Source of the DNA: a virus
DNA: 22,886 bases
Strand: one strand, 5' to 3'
IMG/VR virus record: IMGVR_UViG_3300023219_000675
Location: 1 to 22,886 of that record
Below, piece by piece: positions 21,767-22,886 of this stretch (positions are counted from its first letter, which is position 1; each line of letters begins with the position of its first letter). The position numbers and the translations under genes were made by a program. Below the pieces are notes generated by a model. The model saw nothing but the letters and a program-made list of their open reading frames with translations, was not told the origin of the DNA and searched no databases.

Positions 21767-22885
21767 GGCATACCCGTGGCAAAGATCATCGGTCGGATGA
21801 CATTCTCCTGTTTATGTTCGGCAAAGCGTTTCATCATGATGGCATAACGAACCGCATCGATGACATCGTCATTGGTTTTAACCACAAGTCCGTCTTTCCG
21901 GTGATACATGCGATAATTATCCCAGAAACAATCGAGAGTTTCATTAATCTTAAGTCGGCCTTGCTTGAACCGTTCCTGCATTTCCAAAATACCTGCCTCT
22001 CGACCAAATCCGCCCTTTGAATGGGTGGCATGGACATGGAACATACTGAATCCGGCCTCACGATAAAGTTCAGCCAGCTCGGCACCTGAATTATCATGTT
22101 TGAACCCGTCGTGGGGCCATGCCGTGGGAACATCCGCCGCCCAGGATTTTACAGCGCCAAACATATCAAGGGGTTTGGTTTGTTTGGCCGACCTTCCTCT
22201 CAACACATGGATAACATCTTCATCCTTATCCCAACCGATCTGGATACAGGCCTGGGGATGATCCCAACCAAAATCAAGTGCATTCAGATAGAACCAGTGT
22301 TCGGGTGGATAGACAATATGTGGTTCGGAAATCTGGGATTCCGGAAACTGGAAAATCCGTCCCGATCCAAGAATAGGGACTCCCATGGCCCGTGCTTCCC
22401 GTTCATATTCGGGATATTCGGCCTTGATTCTTATTTTTTCCTCTTCAGAATGATGATCAACGTCGTCGATGGTCATCATGATTAGTTGCTGATCCGGCGT
22501 AGGCTGAGTATAAAATCCTTTGGCCAGATCGGTCATTCCCAGCAATGGAGTAAAAGTGAGCATGGTAAACTGGCCGAGCTGTCCGTTATTTGTCCGGGTT
22601 TTCCCTTCCGAATAAATATCCATCGGAGGTTCTTCATCGAACCATACCCAATCGAGGGTTTCCGCCTGGAATTTTTCCCGGCCAGAAGCATAGGATTTGA
22701 AAAAGATAATCGAAGTTCCGCCGGAGACATGTTTGACCTTAACATGATCCATCAGATCGACGGTGCCGCGGGCGCGGACCTTACCTTCGATACAATCTTT
22801 TGGAATTGCCCCCTGTACCCAAAGCCTCTTCACCAGACTGAATTCTGCCAATCAGAAGTTTCTGGGTCGAATCCCTAACAGCGTC
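21763..22885 (-). CDS. Terminase large subunit, 5' truncated by window and frameshifted
   Basis: The packaging motor ATPase/nuclease. From 22809 down it reads AIPKDCIEGKV, then VKHVSGGTSIIFFKSYASGR, Walker B with catalytic acids (LDWVWFDEEPP), coupling motif MLTFTPLLGM, and the nuclease domain with LDFGWDHP, AWPHDGFKHDNSGAEL and NDDVIDAVRYAIM. Upstream of a G5 run the matching sequence continues in another frame (22885-22811: VRDSTQKLLIG, later EEALGTG), so GTG-AIPKD is rejoined only if one G is left out. Without this correction the frame is closed by TGA at 22852-22854, and the TTG at 22851 would be a false start. Walker A lies beyond the window edge. The stop overlaps the portal ATG. Confidence 0.88.
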
Positions 22886-22886
22886 C

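Noticed and set aside
1-22886. tRNA genes, CRISPR arrays, IS elements, integrase or att sites
   Set aside because: I saw no cloverleaf-like sequence, no regular repeat-spacer pattern, no transposase or recombinase frame and no long terminal repeats in this window.

Overview
This window is part of a tailed-phage genome (free phage or prophage) with a P22-like short-tailed virion. The host cannot be named from the sequence. The style of the small accessory genes (DUF1643, a DUF1367-like protein, MazG-like pyrophosphohydrolases, a phage ABA-sandwich-like protein) weakly suggests a Gram-negative, perhaps alphaproteobacterial, host. A lipoprotein signal in the lysis module supports an outer membrane. 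I found no tRNA, rRNA, IS element, integrase or CRISPR array.

Layout. (1) 1-4671, plus strand: the 3' end of an early/middle accessory operon of 16 closely packed small genes, nearly all joined by 4-11 nt ATGA-type overlaps, like the nin regions of lambdoid phages. It includes a Ref/HNH-like metal-binding protein, a DUF1367-like protein, two MazG-like proteins (one apparently inactive), a Cys-rich/HTH protein and a DUF1643 protein. (2) 4672-4728: convergent junction with a weak inverted repeat. (3) 4729-7165, minus strand: lysis module at the far end of the late operon, holding a lysozyme-like endolysin, holin candidates, an inner-membrane coiled-coil protein (i-spanin candidate), a lipoprotein (o-spanin candidate) and a zinc-ribbon protein. 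Several of these genes are under 60 codons or overlap each other. (4) 7216-22885, minus strand: virion module in P22 order, read right to left: terminase large subunit, portal, scaffold, coat, two extra head genes, gp4-like, gp10-like, a gene in the gp26 slot, a GNAT protein in the gp14 slot, three ejection proteins (gp7, gp20, gp16 slots) and a beta-helix tailspike. (5) 19322-19692, plus strand: a two-gene cassette with its own putative promoter, set antisense between scaffold and portal.

The late genes form one transcription direction, from packaging through capsid, tail machine and ejection proteins to lysis. Main oddities: a 1-nt frameshift in the terminase at a run of five C (22809-22813), the antisense two-gene island, a three-way overlap of small membrane-protein genes in the lysis module, and direct-repeat gene junctions flanking the DUF1643 gene.
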